From NCBI GenBank assembly GCA_010093485.1, contig MU001500.1, forward strand, positions 940,198-1,004,197: 64,000 bases of DNA, in the 5' to 3' direction. Origin of the DNA: Karstenula rhodostoma CBS 690.94. Lineage: Eukaryota > Ascomycota > Dothideomycetes > Pleosporales > Didymosphaeriaceae. Shown here piece after piece: positions 22,234-32,260 of the stretch (position 1 is its first letter; each line of letters opens with the position of its first letter). The translations under genes and the position numbers were made by a program. The notes under the pieces were generated by a model. The model was not told the origin of the DNA, did no database searches, and was given only the letters and a program-made list of their open reading frames with translations.

Positions 22234-24084
22234 ATGCCCGCAACACCGGCGGCTACACCAAAGCCCAAGCAGAAGGCTGGAGCTCCCACTTCCAACGCCA
22301 ACGCCAACCCCGCGCCGAACACACCAACATCCGCCCAGCCTAGCCCAGACGACAAGGACAAAACTATCAGGCTACACATTACGCCCTTCAACCCCACTCT
22401 TCTCAAAGCCTACATCCCGCCTTCGGTGCTGCCCGTCGCGAAAAACATCTCCTACCACTCCCTCGAGACGTTCCCTGAGAAAGGCTTCGGCTACGTCGAG
22501 CTGCCCGTCATGGAGGCCCAGAAGCTGAAGAAGAAGCTCCACGGGCTTACGCTGAAGGGGTCCAAAGTCAGGATCGAGGAAGCGAAGCCAGAGAAGCGTA
22601 AAGCCGGCGACGTCGTGGACGTTGAAGCTGAGGAGGCAGAGCGGGCGGCAAAGCGCGCGAAGAAGGAAAAGAAGAGGAAGAGGAAGGAAGACGGAGTGCT
22701 CGAGGGCGTACAGCTGCCCGAGGAGCGCAAGGTCCAGCGCGGGTGGACCGAGGTTCCGGTGAAGGGCAAGAAAGAGAGGACGGAGAAGAAGGAGAAGAAA
22801 GACAAGAAGGAGGAGAAGAGAGAGCGGAAGAAGTCCAAGTACACCAAAGAGCCAGAACTGCTGTTCAAGGCAAAGTTGACGCCCGTCGCAGCAACCGAGG
22901 TTGCGCGCAAGGAGAAGAAGAAGAAGGATAAGAAGGACAAATCGAAGCTGGAGGTTGTCGTGCACGAGTTCGAGAAGAACACCAAGACGCCCAGTTTCCT
23001 CAAAGCCACTGCGGTATCCACGGAAAAGAAGGTCGCGCTTGATTACGTGAACGACAAGGGATGGGTGGATGAAGACGGCAACGTGGTGGAGCCTGAGGCG
23101 GGCAAAGCAAAGAACAGAAGAGTGAAGGAGCTCGTCGAGCCCGGGCCAGAAGCACCCTCGCCAAAGTCCAAGAAGAAAGCCCCGGTTACACCCTCGCCAA
23201 AAGGCTCCCCAGCGCCCAAGTCAGCAAAGAAGGACAAGAAGAAGGCCAAGAAGGCAACTCCCCCACCAGAATCTTCAGATTCAGAGGAATCCTCAGTCGT
23301 CTCCTCATCTTCTGACTCCGACTCCGACTCTGATTCTGAAGCCTCGGCTGGCGCCTCCGAACCCGCCTCTCCAGCACCCGCATCCACTCCAGCGAAAGCC
23401 AAATCCAACACCCCCGAGATCGCCATCACGCCCTCTTCCCCCGCTAAGAAGGAAATCCACCCTCTCGAAGCCCTATTCAAGAAGCCTAAACCCGCGCCCC
23501 TCACGCCCTCCTCAAACCCGACCTCCACCCCTGCAAAAGGCCTTGCCCCTATCAACACTTCGTTTTCGTTCTTCGATGGCGAGCCCGACGCAGACGCGGA
23601 CGTCGACATGGAAAACGGCGATGACGCCGCCGTGCCGTTCACACCGCAGACCCAGCGCGACATCGAGTGGCGCGGTCTCCGCAGCGCAGCGCCCACGCCG
23701 GACACTGCGGCCATAGGACGGCGGTTCAGCTTCCCGTGGCGCAATGGCAGTCAGGAGGCGGACGACGACGAAGCCCAAGACGCCGACGCCGACGTCGAAG
23801 CATCGACGCAGCTGTCCAACAACACCAAGGCTAATGCTACGGCGTCGCAGCTGGCCGATGTTGTAGAAGAAAACGAAGAGGATGTCGAAGGGGTTACTGG
23901 CGGAGATGAAGAAAAGGAGGAGGAGGAGGAGGGAGAGAAGGAGGAAAGCGAGTTCCGCAAGTGGTTCTGGGAGAATCAGGGCAATCTCAATCGCGCGTGG
24001 AAGAGGCGAAGGAAGGATGCTGTGAAGACGAAGAGGAGTGTGGAGAATAGGAGGGCGGTTGCGGGCGCGAGGAGGGGGGCTTGA
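22234..24084 (+). CDS. Nucleolar RRM protein, Lys/Glu-rich
   Basis: Single-exon protein of 616 residues. A divergent RNA-recognition motif occupies about residues 43-115: TIRLHITPFNPTLLKAYIPP as strand 1/helix 1, GFGYVELPVMEAQKLKKKL as the RNP1-like strand with helix 2, and LKGSKVRIEEA as the last strand. Then come several bipartite basic blocks (KRAKKEKKRKRKED), a WTEVP segment, and a Ser/Asp/Glu tract (DSDSDSDSE) that looks like CK2 substrate, as in Nopp140/SRP40-type proteins. The C-terminus has the conserved-looking EFRKWFWENQGNLNRAWKRRR. The combination fits a pre-rRNA processing factor in the nucleolus (Nop8- or RBM34-like). The start ATG is the first in frame and is followed directly by a Pro/Ala-rich leader. 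Confidence 0.8.
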   Translation: MPATPAATPKPKQKAGAPTSNANANPAPNTPTSAQPSPDDKDKTIRLHITPFNPTLLKAYIPPSVLPVAKNISYHSLETFPEKGFGYVELPVMEAQKLKKKLHGLTLKGSKVRIEEAKPEKRKAGDVVDVEAEEAERAAKRAKKEKKRKRKEDGVLEGVQLPEERKVQRGWTEVPVKGKKERTEKKEKKDKKEEKRERKKSKYTKEPELLFKAKLTPVAATEVARKEKKKKDKKDKSKLEVVVHEFEKNTKTPSFLKATAVSTEKKVALDYVNDKGWVDEDGNVVEPEAGKAKNRRVKELVEPGPEAPSPKSKKKAPVTPSPKGSPAPKSAKKDKKKAKKATPPPESSDSEESSVVSSSSDSDSDSDSEASAGASEPASPAPASTPAKAKSNTPEIAITPSSPAKKEIHPLEALFKKPKPAPLTPSSNPTSTPAKGLAPINTSFSFFDGEPDADADVDMENGDDAAVPFTPQTQRDIEWRGLRSAAPTPDTAAIGRRFSFPWRNGSQEADDDEAQDADADVEASTQLSNNTKANATASQLADVVEENEEDVEGVTGGDEEKEEEEEGEKEESEFRKWFWENQGNLNRAWKRRRKDAVKTKRSVENRRAVAGARRGA

Positions 24085-24579
24085 GAGAGTGAAGTAAGGT
24101 AGTTAGGTAGTAGTGAAAAAAGGCATTTGGTATTTGTAAAGTTTGGCATGCTTGTGTGATGATGGGGTTGGGTCGTGATCAGTGTGGAGGAGATGGCTGC
24201 AGGGAGTGTCGAAGCTAAGCGGTGGGGTCGGCTGTTGGCCCCTGTGCTTGTTCTCGACTGACCTCTCTCGTAGCGTTCGGAAAGGGGATCTATAACTGTC
24301 ACATCGGTAGGCATAGGTATCTAAGTAAGCGTATCTATATTCATCCGATACATGACATACGGCCAGAGGAGCGTTTTTAAACTGTCAAATGTATCAAATG
24401 TGACACTTCGCACGCTTTTGCAAGCCGCGGCAAAACGCAGGTTGTCAAATGTATATTGGGTGGAGTAAGTAGAGGGGTGTGGCATTCTACCTAAACTTCA
24501 ACATCAAAAGACTGTCGACTACCTACGAGAAAACGAAATGTAAAAGAAACACATACCGAAACCAAACAAGATACTCCGT
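24085..24579. other. Convergent intergenic region
   Basis: About 500 bp between the nucleolar gene and the ankyrin pseudogene. AT-richer than the flanks, with the direct repeat GTCAAATGTAT at about 24383 and 24441. No gene seen. Confidence 0.55.
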
Positions 24580-25290
24580 TCACAACATGTCAATATCAAA
24601 AAACGATGAAAAAGATTCGTCCTCACGTCCAACATCCTCTCTCGCCTTCCGGATCTTTTCCCTCAACTTTTGTGCCAGCTCCACAGCTGGGGTCTCGCCC
24701 TGAGCTGTCGCAAATTTGATAGCTCTCTCGAACTGTTTTTCTCCAGACTCCGCGTCAAGTGTAGCCCCACAGATCGCACCAGAAGCAACATCATATCCAA
24801 TCGGCCGAACTCAGTCGCTGCTTCAAAAGCAGTTCTGCCATGGATTCTGGCCGGGGATGCATTCACATCGGTGCCTTTTTCGATCAGGAATTCGGCGATT
24901 GGGATAAATCCTCTCCTAGCTGCGAGTTGCAACGCTGTGAAGCCCTCTAAAGGTAATATTGGCGCGTTTCTCGACCAAGTAGTGCACCATGTCCGCACGT
25001 CCACACTCTGCGGCCACCTGGAGTGGTGTTCGCTTGGTTGAGTTGGTTGCTGGTTTGTTGATATTCGCGTGGTACTCCAACAGCAGGTCGATGCAAGGTT
25101 TCGAGTTCAGCAATACCATGAAGACACCGCCGGCACCTTGTTGAACATCGATGCGCTGAGTCTCAAAGTGCTCAAGTATCTTCCGTTGTACACCTTGCCA
25201 GACTTGGAACGGAAACCCCACTGATCTTGATCTGATTTCATCGGCATCGAGAATTCGATTCGTCATCTTGTCCGTGCACGTTTTTGTGCC
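24580..25290 (-). pseudogene. Ankyrin-repeat gene relic with two frameshifts
   Basis: Minus-strand ankyrin-repeat sequence spread over three frames. The first frame gives LLLEYHANINKPATNSTKRT, then TPLQVAAECGRADMVHYLVE; near 24960 it shifts to LEGFTALQLAARRGFIPIAE, FLIEKGTDVNASPARIHGRT and AFEAATEFGRLDMMLLL; near 24780 it shifts again to SGAICGATLDAESGEKQFER and AIKFATAQGETPAVELAQKL, ending DIDML before TGA at 24580. The order matches the C-terminal ankyrin tail of large fungal NACHT/ankyrin proteins. An in-frame 47-nt intron reading exists for the second break but would remove the family-typical GATLD..G..QFERA segment, so a frameshift is preferred. The upstream part of the gene is not found. 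Sequencing error cannot be excluded. Confidence 0.7.
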
Positions 25291-25544
25291 AGCTCCATGC
25301 GCCACGGCGTGGCCTTAGACGCCTGCCCTAATAATCACATATGTCCCTTAGACATTATCGAGGTAAAGACGGGAGGAGTGAGAAAAAGGTCTTATAGTGA
25401 CGGTGTACAGGATAATGGTGGCCAAGACAGCCCAATACTATTATCTGTGTACCAAATACCAAGACGCGCCTCCCGGAAATGCTTCGCTTTGAACAAGGCT
25501 TTTGATTAGACTGTACCTGAGTGTTTGTATCTCACCGAAAAGAA

Positions 25545-26494
25545 TCAAACTTGTTGATTAGCCCCCGCATCAGCAGCGCTCTTCACGCCAATAGTAGTGC
25601 CGATATCACCATCGTGCAATTGAGCGAAACCTCGCTGACTCCATTTATTCAGCTTCAGCTCCTGCGCATTCTGTCGACTGGACGCTTTCGAGCCATCTCC
25701 GCTCGTATGGCCGCGGCTGGTGGTGTTGGACCACATCTGGACAATAGAGGTCTTGATCGACTCGGAACAGTGTCGATCGATGAAGGCCGGGAGGGTGGAC
25801 GAAGATGCGCAGATGATGCCAACGTTAGCTTCGATTACGCTGCCAAAATTAGTACGTGACTGTGGTCAGAGCCCAGAAAATACGCAAGAAAAGCACCAGA
25901 AACGTGATCTTGACCGTGCATGAAAGGATTTGGAAGATGTATTGCCCAACAGTGAAGTACTGCCAGCTCTTCTCAGTACAATACAAAGCTGCAAACTGAG
26001 GGTGTAGTGAGCATACCTTCAGTGCTTTTGGAACCCAGAGTGGGGGCACAGCCCACATATGCCGTCCTATGCCCCAACTGTAACCTATACATGTGATCCA
26101 GCGCCCCAACTGCTTGGTCGAGTGACAATGACTCACTTGCAATAAGTAGTCCCGAAAAGGTGACTGAAAGAGCCCTGCACAAACCGCATTAGCATAGATT
26201 ACTTTAAAATCCGCACATTATCATACCCAGGACAACACAGAGAGACCTATGGCTTTTTGTTAGTAATACTAGGTATATGGCAGTGAAGACTTTGTGGGCA
26301 TTACAGTCATCGAGGCCAAGCGACGCTTTGGTGATGGTGGGGCGGGTGTATAATCTTATCGCAACCATGGAGGTCATAATGGTAAGACATATGGTGTGAA
26401 GCGCAATGTTCGCACCGAGCTGGCTTTTGAGATCCACAATGTTGGGTTCGACACCTAGAGGTGGAGGAACCGCACCTATCTACCCAGTGGCCAT
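25545..26494 (-). pseudogene. Rhodopsin/Pth11-like membrane receptor relic
   Basis: Minus-strand relic of the fungal rhodopsin-domain (Pth11/SAT4-like) family. The reading starts ATG at 26494 (MATG), meets TAG at 26480-26482, and continues in the same frame with AVPPPLGVEPNIVDLKSQL and ANIALHTICLTIMTSMVAIR LYTR..LGLDD, the normal first helix. Further pieces are YSWGIGRHMWAVP and YFTVGQYIFQILSCTVKITF LVLFLRIF (helix 3), then directly FGSVIEANVGIICA, which normally follows helix 6 or 7. About 150 residues covering helices 4-6 are absent. The tail from 25736 down to 25545 looks like the normal cytoplasmic end. The TAG is what a C-to-T change of CAG would give. Not translatable as one protein. 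Confidence 0.75.
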
Positions 26495-26915
26495 CACGTA
26501 TGCTGGCTTGGCAGGATGCGAAGGAAGAGCAAAAACAATGGTTGTGGAGCAGACCGTGGTGGGAGCGGCGTCTTACTCGCGATTTAAGACGCAACTTGGC
26601 AGCACCAACACACCGTTTCGGCCCCCTTCAGAGAGATGTGCGGGTATTGAGACATGCATACATATCATATATTGGCGTAGGCCGATTGGCCTGTTTCCGA
26701 GCGCCCGGCGGGCTGAATCCAAATGCAAACGGTATTGCCAATCTAAACTACGTGTCCGTGCACCCGACGCGCTAGTGAGGTGAAACCGAGCATTCAGTAC
26801 ATCCATCACATGCCCCTCCCTCCCAGTTTATCGTATGAAGTGGGTTTCCTGCCGTGAGATCAACGACTGGCGACTCTATACCATCTGCGCGTGAACGTAG
26901 CGTAAGGTATATATA
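26495..26915. other. Intergenic between receptor relic and P450
   Basis: About 420 bp upstream of both the receptor relic (minus) and the P450 (plus). A TATATATAATGG string at about 26907-26919 overlaps the P450 start codon. No gene seen. Confidence 0.5.
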
Positions 26916-28559
26916 ATGGAAATGACTGTTGAGAGCTACCAGGTCAGCTTTACAGCTAGTAACCCAGTGCTCGTTGTAAGCGTAGCCTTCTTTGTGGTAC
27001 GTTTTTACAAACCTTGGATGCTCATGAAGGGTACTAATGTTCCTAGTACCTCTTAACCAGAATCATCTACGATCTGTACTTTCATCCGCTGTCGCGCATT
27101 CCTGGCCCTGCAAGCTGGTCATGCTCTCGCCTGCCCTTTGTTTGGGCTCTTCTCCGAGGCACTATAGTCCACGATATCGAGCTATTGCATAAAAAATATG
27201 GGCCAGTCCTAAGGATTGCGCCAAATGAGGTTACATTCGCATCAAGCGAGGCATGGGGAGATATCCACCAACCTCGTCCAAATCATCAACCTTTTCTTAA
27301 GGATCCCCTATGGTGGAGCTCACAGCCAGGTCATCCAAATTCTATCATCAACGCGATCGACCCTAAGGTACATTCAAGGATCAGAAAAGCTCTTGCCCCA
27401 GGCTTCACGCCTCGCGCCCTCCGCAGCCAGGAGCCTTTCATACAGAAATATGTCAACCTCCTGGTGGAGAGATTGAAAGATCAAGCACCTTCTGATCTAT
27501 CATTTGAGATTGATATCTCACCTTGGTTTAACTATACCACGTTCGACATCTTTGGTGACTTGGGGTTCGGAGAGTCGTTTGAGTGCTTGGAGAAATCTAC
27601 TTATCATCCATGGATTGCTCTTCTATTCAATAGTGTTAAAGCTGCCGGCTTCGTCGTGTCCGCGCGATTCTACCCCTGGGTCGAGTTTATACTCATGAAG
27701 TGTATTCCTCCATCTTTGAAAAAGGTGCAAAAGGATCATTATCACCAAATCGTGGAAAAGGTGGACCGCAGACTTAATTGGGAACTAGATCGACCTGACC
27801 TTATGTCCCACGTTATACTGCGAAGAGCCGAAGAGACGGGATTGCCACACGGAGAGATCTGCGCTACCTTTATGGTACTTACGACTGCTGGGAGTGAAAC
27901 AACTGCAACAACTTTATGTGGAGCGGTGAACTACTTGACGGCGCATCCTGAGAAGCTGGCAATACTTAGTATGGAAATAAGCTCTACGTTCTATAACATG
28001 GAACAGATTACCCTCGCTGCTCTTCAGGATCTCCCATATCTCAACGCCGTCATCCAGGAAGCCCTGCGGCTCTGCCCCGCAATACCTTGGGTGCTTCCTC
28101 GAAGAGTTCCCACTGGTGGAGATACAGTGTGCGGGTTCTGGTTGCCCGGGGGTGTAGGTTCACTCCCACCCATCCTTAGAAAGGCGCAATTATGATCTAA
28201 CACCAACAATACAGACACCAGTATCGATACAAGCATGGACACTCAATCGTGATCCTTCCTACTTCCATGACCCTACATCCTTCGAACCCGAACGATGGCT
28301 TCCCGAAGCGTACAGCAAGAAAGGCTCTCCGTTCTACTGCGATCAAAGACAAGCAATTGAGCCATTCAGTACAGGTCCGCGGAGCTGCATGGGCAAACAT
28401 ATAGCGTGGGCGGAGATGCGCCTCATCCTTGCAAAATTATTATTCACTTTTGACCTAGAAGCCGTTGCAGGCAAGGAGTTCAAGTGGGAAGAACTCCGAA
28501 CATTCCTCCTGGTAGAAAAACGTCCAATATATGTACGATTGAAGCCAAGGGCGGTTTGA
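26916..28559 (+). CDS. Cytochrome P450, isotrichodermin-hydroxylase-like
   Basis: Membrane-anchored P450. Exons 26916-26996, 27047-28153 and 28215-28559; both introns keep frame (the first has a TACTAATG branch site). N-terminal anchor SNPVLVVSVAFFVYLLTRII, hinge HPLSRIPGPASWSCSRLP, C-helix region, I-helix TTAGSETTATTLCG (the usual oxygen-activating Thr present), K-helix EALRL, PERW, and heme loop FSTGPRSCMGKHIAWAEM with the axial Cys. Length about 510 aa is normal, and every key residue is present, so the gene should be functional. HPLSRIPGP and the general pattern match the ER P450s that include isotrichodermin C-15 hydroxylase, but no partner genes for a biosynthetic pathway lie near. Substrate unknown. 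Its neighbour upstream is a decayed region. Confidence 0.92.
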
Positions 28560-30165
28560 AGTAGAGGGTGGGATTTGTACACTACTACTATCACCGCCAT
28601 AGAAAGCATACCGCCCCTTCAGCGGCAAATTAGTCGGCGTACCCGACGGAGAGGCATTATTATGCAACACGCAAAATCGCACAAGACTGTGCCTTTGTTT
28701 CGTTCCTATCACGGAGCCAAATTCTGCCTTACAGACACGACTACATGGACCAACCACGACCAAGAACGCCGTGCAACGAGTATGTACACGAGCGGCGAGC
28801 TGAACCGTTGGAAGCTTTACATTTGTGGCGAACACACCACTGCCTAGAACCAGCAAACCACAGGCGCATCGAGGAACAGATAGCTGCGCAGCCGCAGCCG
28901 CAGGCTTGCTCACGGCGTCCTTCGGTGTCCGAATCCAAGGCTGACTTTACTTCGCGTGCTGGCTCCTAGAAGAACTGGGGAACAGCAACGACCAGCACTA
29001 GATATCACTCATGAGGACAGATAATCATACTTCGTCCTTTGCTGCGAAAGTCCCAACGCCATAACACCTTAGTTCCAAACCCCCAACACAACAACCCTCG
29101 ACCCCTCAAGCATCCGTCCCCTTCCACCGCACATGCCTACACACATCCTCCCTAACCCCATCCTCTTTCCCTTTCTCACCCTCATCCACCTTATCCTCTG
29201 TAGACCAACTCCCAGAACTTCCATTCGTGCCCATCATTCCCTTTTCCGTCGCGTCTATTATGGCTTGCGGTATAGATGCGACGGCTAAATCAACCGTCAG
29301 TACAAAACCACTGCCCAAGTTAGTGCTGGAAAGAGACACATACGGGGATCTTGCGAAGCAGACAACGTATCCTTCCCCACTTCACTCTGGGTCGAAGGTT
29401 CCGGGACGCGCGCAAGCATGGTATCCATAGCTTTCAGTACGGCTGTACGTAGGTAGGTGTTTGACGTGAGACCAACCAAGCAATAAAGTAGCTGTATGTG
29501 CCTGCACTCTTCTTCACTTGGACAAATTGGCAAGAACAGTGTTGGAACGCAGAGGGACTACCCTCTCGATATCATACATATACCCCCAAGCTCGTGTAGC
29601 CGTCGCCATAAATGCCGCACCCAGGTCGAACACTTGTTTATCCCCATGACGTAGACACGGAACGCGGGGTCCAATGTCCCACAGACGGCCGTCCCGTCTC
29701 CCACTAGGATCGATAACACGACCACCATATACGTGTTGGCGTACTTAGCACGGGATTCGGGCATAGCCCAGCTGCACGAAGCTAGGAGCTGGGGAGTGCT
29801 GGGGAGTAATGTGCGAGCTAGCGCGCGGGAGCGGGAAAAGCAATACATCGATAAGCTTGCGTCACGATCTTATACAGCATATGCATTGTTATGAAGAAAA
29901 AGAACGTCGAGAGTGTTGTGGGATGAGAGATAGGGAATAAGGGTTCGTCTATTCATTCAGTCATAGTGATCTTGCAGCTACCTTGCCGGCGCCCATTCGG
30001 GATCCCATGTCTTCGGCTGTGAGTTCTTGGTCGAGTCGTATCTTTCAATCTTCGTCTTTGCATGCGCAAGTAGGCGTTTTGAGGTCACAAACGCGCACGC
30101 CCACCCCCGTCCACAATGCCACGCCTTGGTTATGACGCAAAGCATCGTTTACACCCCATGAACTG
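28560..30165. other. 1.6-kb intergenic region, weak hypothetical coding signs
   Basis: Between the P450 and the coiled-coil gene. On the minus strand at about 29848-29106 three open segments follow each other: PQLLASCSWAMPESRAKYANTY leads into VVVLSILVGDGTAVCGTL, then TYLRTAVLKAMDTMLARV, then VLTVDLAVASIPQAIIDATE. They could be exons of one small gene, but I could not find phase-consistent splice joins for all of them, so no CDS is called. The rest shows nothing recognisable. Confidence 0.35.
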
Positions 30166-31330
30166 CTACGCAGCGGCATCAGCCGTCGCGCTCGTCGCCG
30201 CCGCCTCAGTGCCAGTTACTGCAGACGTCGGTGCGCCAGTCCTGCCCCTCTGTGTGTCCACTGCATCTCCACCCCGGAGCGCCCTCTCCAACTCGCGGAT
30301 TCTACTCTTCAACACCTCGTTCTCGCGTTTTGCCTCCTCGAGCTCTTGCCGGTAGTGCGCGACTTCTTCGTATCGCGGTGTGCTGACTACGCTTGCGCTC
30401 CTCGCTTGCTGTGCAGCCGAAGGGTCGCTCGTCGCGGGTTGTGAAGAGACGGAGTAGCGGTGGTGCGGGATGGAAGCCGTAGCAGGATTGAGCGGAATGC
30501 CGTAGGGAGCATTTGTGCTAGTGCGGGAGACACTTGAAGAGCTACGGTGACGGCGCACGGAGGTGGGGTGCGTAGACCCGATGATATCGTGGTCAATATG
30601 TACACCTGAAGTGACACTTGAAGCCGTGGAGGCTACTGATGCCGAATGGGCGCGCAGGGCCGAGAGCTCGCGGGTCAGACGGTTTACGACAGCTTCCTGT
30701 TCTTTCTCCAGCTCGAGATGTAGCTCGGCCGCCGTGAGTGGGCGTGGATGGCGGATGGGTACGCCTGTTGCGTCAACGCTGGGGGTATTGCCCGCGAAGC
30801 CTGGGCTCAGAGGCGCAGCATGTGCATGCTGGGTGGTCGCCGTGGGTATAGTGCCACCCGGAGAGGCGAAGGGTAACGGTGGAGGGCTCATAGGGTCTAG
30901 ATGTGGGTTGTGGTCAGTGGAGTTGCAAAGTAGACAGTAAGTGGAGACGGCGATGGCTTGTCGTTATCGATAGCTTCGAACTTTGGATACAGCCCGCGCG
31001 CTTGTTTCGCGGAGCCGTCGGTGGTGTACAATTCACGGAACCAACGACGAGTGCTTTGTATGCTGCGGCACACCGTGCCAGGCGTCGGGGGTTGACAGCG
31101 AACGTAGCTGGGCCAAAGGCCCAGTTGAGGACGACCACGCCTGGCGCCGTACGACGTGCGCCATTCAGTAAGAGAGCAGACCAAGATGCATACTTACATA
31201 TCTGCGAAGCACGCCGCGAGGCTGTTGTGGACGACTGCCGCGAAGCCTGCGCCGAAGTAGTAGAGCTCGCAGCTTGAGGGTTCGACGTCGGGCCCCTCGG
31301 CGAGACGAGTACTGAGTTGAGATCAGGCAT
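30166..31330 (-). CDS. Coiled-coil protein, low complexity, unknown function
   Basis: Two exons on the minus strand. Exon 1 (31330 to about 31193) starts MPDLNSVLVSPRGPTSNPQA and ends RRASQI at a GTAAGT donor. After an unusually long intron of about 295 nt ending in CATCTAG, exon 2 begins YPMSPPPLPFASPGG. A first coiled coil (TAAELHLELEKEQEAVVNRL) lies about residue 95, then a Ser/Arg/Thr-rich linker (RRHRSSSSVSRTSTN), and a second strong coiled coil RYEEVAHYRQELEEAKRENE, EVLKSRIRELERALRGGD. The C-terminus is Ala/Thr-rich. The heptads suggest dimerisation, but there is no basic DNA-binding region ahead of them, so a bZIP is not supported. Function unknown. Confidence 0.7.
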
Positions 31331-32260
31331 CGCGTTGGCTTCCCGCGTCTCCGTGCCTCTTTGCGCGTAATGTTATCGTGTTAAGAATCCCGAGTTGTGT
31401 TTCGAATTTCGAGCGGGTGCAACGAGGGGCAAGCGTGTGGGGAGATAACGTGAAGGCAACCGCGACGCCACGGTAGAGAGAGAAGGTGCGATATGCCGTT
31501 TTTACATTTCTGCTGATGGTTGTTTTGGCGACAAGGGATTTTGCTCGCCCTGGGTCGGATTTACGGGTCTGGCATGTGGCCTCTGACAAGTGGGAGGGAT
31601 TATTTGGACGTGCTGCGCTTTGTTGTAGTCAGTGTGCAGGGCTGTTGCCAGAGGAAGCCCGTCGTTGGTCCGTCAGCAACCATCTCGTCAATCTGCGGCT
31701 CTCCTTTCCACGCTTCAAACAGTCAAACAAAATAAACAAGAAGACCTAAGCGCCTTGCAGGCACAATTTTTGTGCATATCTTGTGCTTCATGTTTCCCGC
31801 GTGAGATCAGCCCGCATCGGGCTGAAGCGTCAGGTACAGTACTGCAGGGCCCAGAGCTACGCTACCAAGACCAAAGTCTGAGTGCGGTTGGCCTACGCAT
31901 TACTTACCCTGGGATAACACAGTGTGCTCAGACTTTTGTCCTGGTGCTGTATGCTTGATGAGCATTTCGAATTTCTTCAATTCTTAGCGCAAACAATTAC
32001 CCCTCTACATATTAGGGGCTTCTATGAGCTTTCATTCTCCTTCCACTCGCACCGTGCCTGGACCATGACAGGTCCTTGTCCTTCTTGTCGTGACGTTCCG
32101 GGTCGTTACAAACCGTAGCTAGACAGCTTCATGCCAGCCGTGGGTTGCGTCCTTCATGTCCCAAGTCATGCTTTCTACACATCCCTAAAATCCCGCCCAA
32201 ACTCCAAGCCGCAATGCTTTAGAAGTAGTTGATAGATGCGCCCTTCGTCGGGAAGTCCTC
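31331..32260. other. Intergenic, no gene seen
   Basis: Upstream of the coiled-coil gene and downstream of eIF3L (both minus strand). It must hold the promoter of the former and the 3' UTR of the latter. No recognisable frames. Confidence 0.6.

Noticed and set aside
22372..22965. 197-codon minus-strand frame opposite the nucleolar RRM gene
   Set aside because: A Leu-rich reverse shadow of the Lys/Glu-rich coding strand; no start context or domain.
29106..29848. Minus-strand three-exon gene in the P450 to coiled-coil spacer
   Set aside because: Open segments look protein-like but the splice phases could not be made consistent; mentioned in the intergenic entry only.
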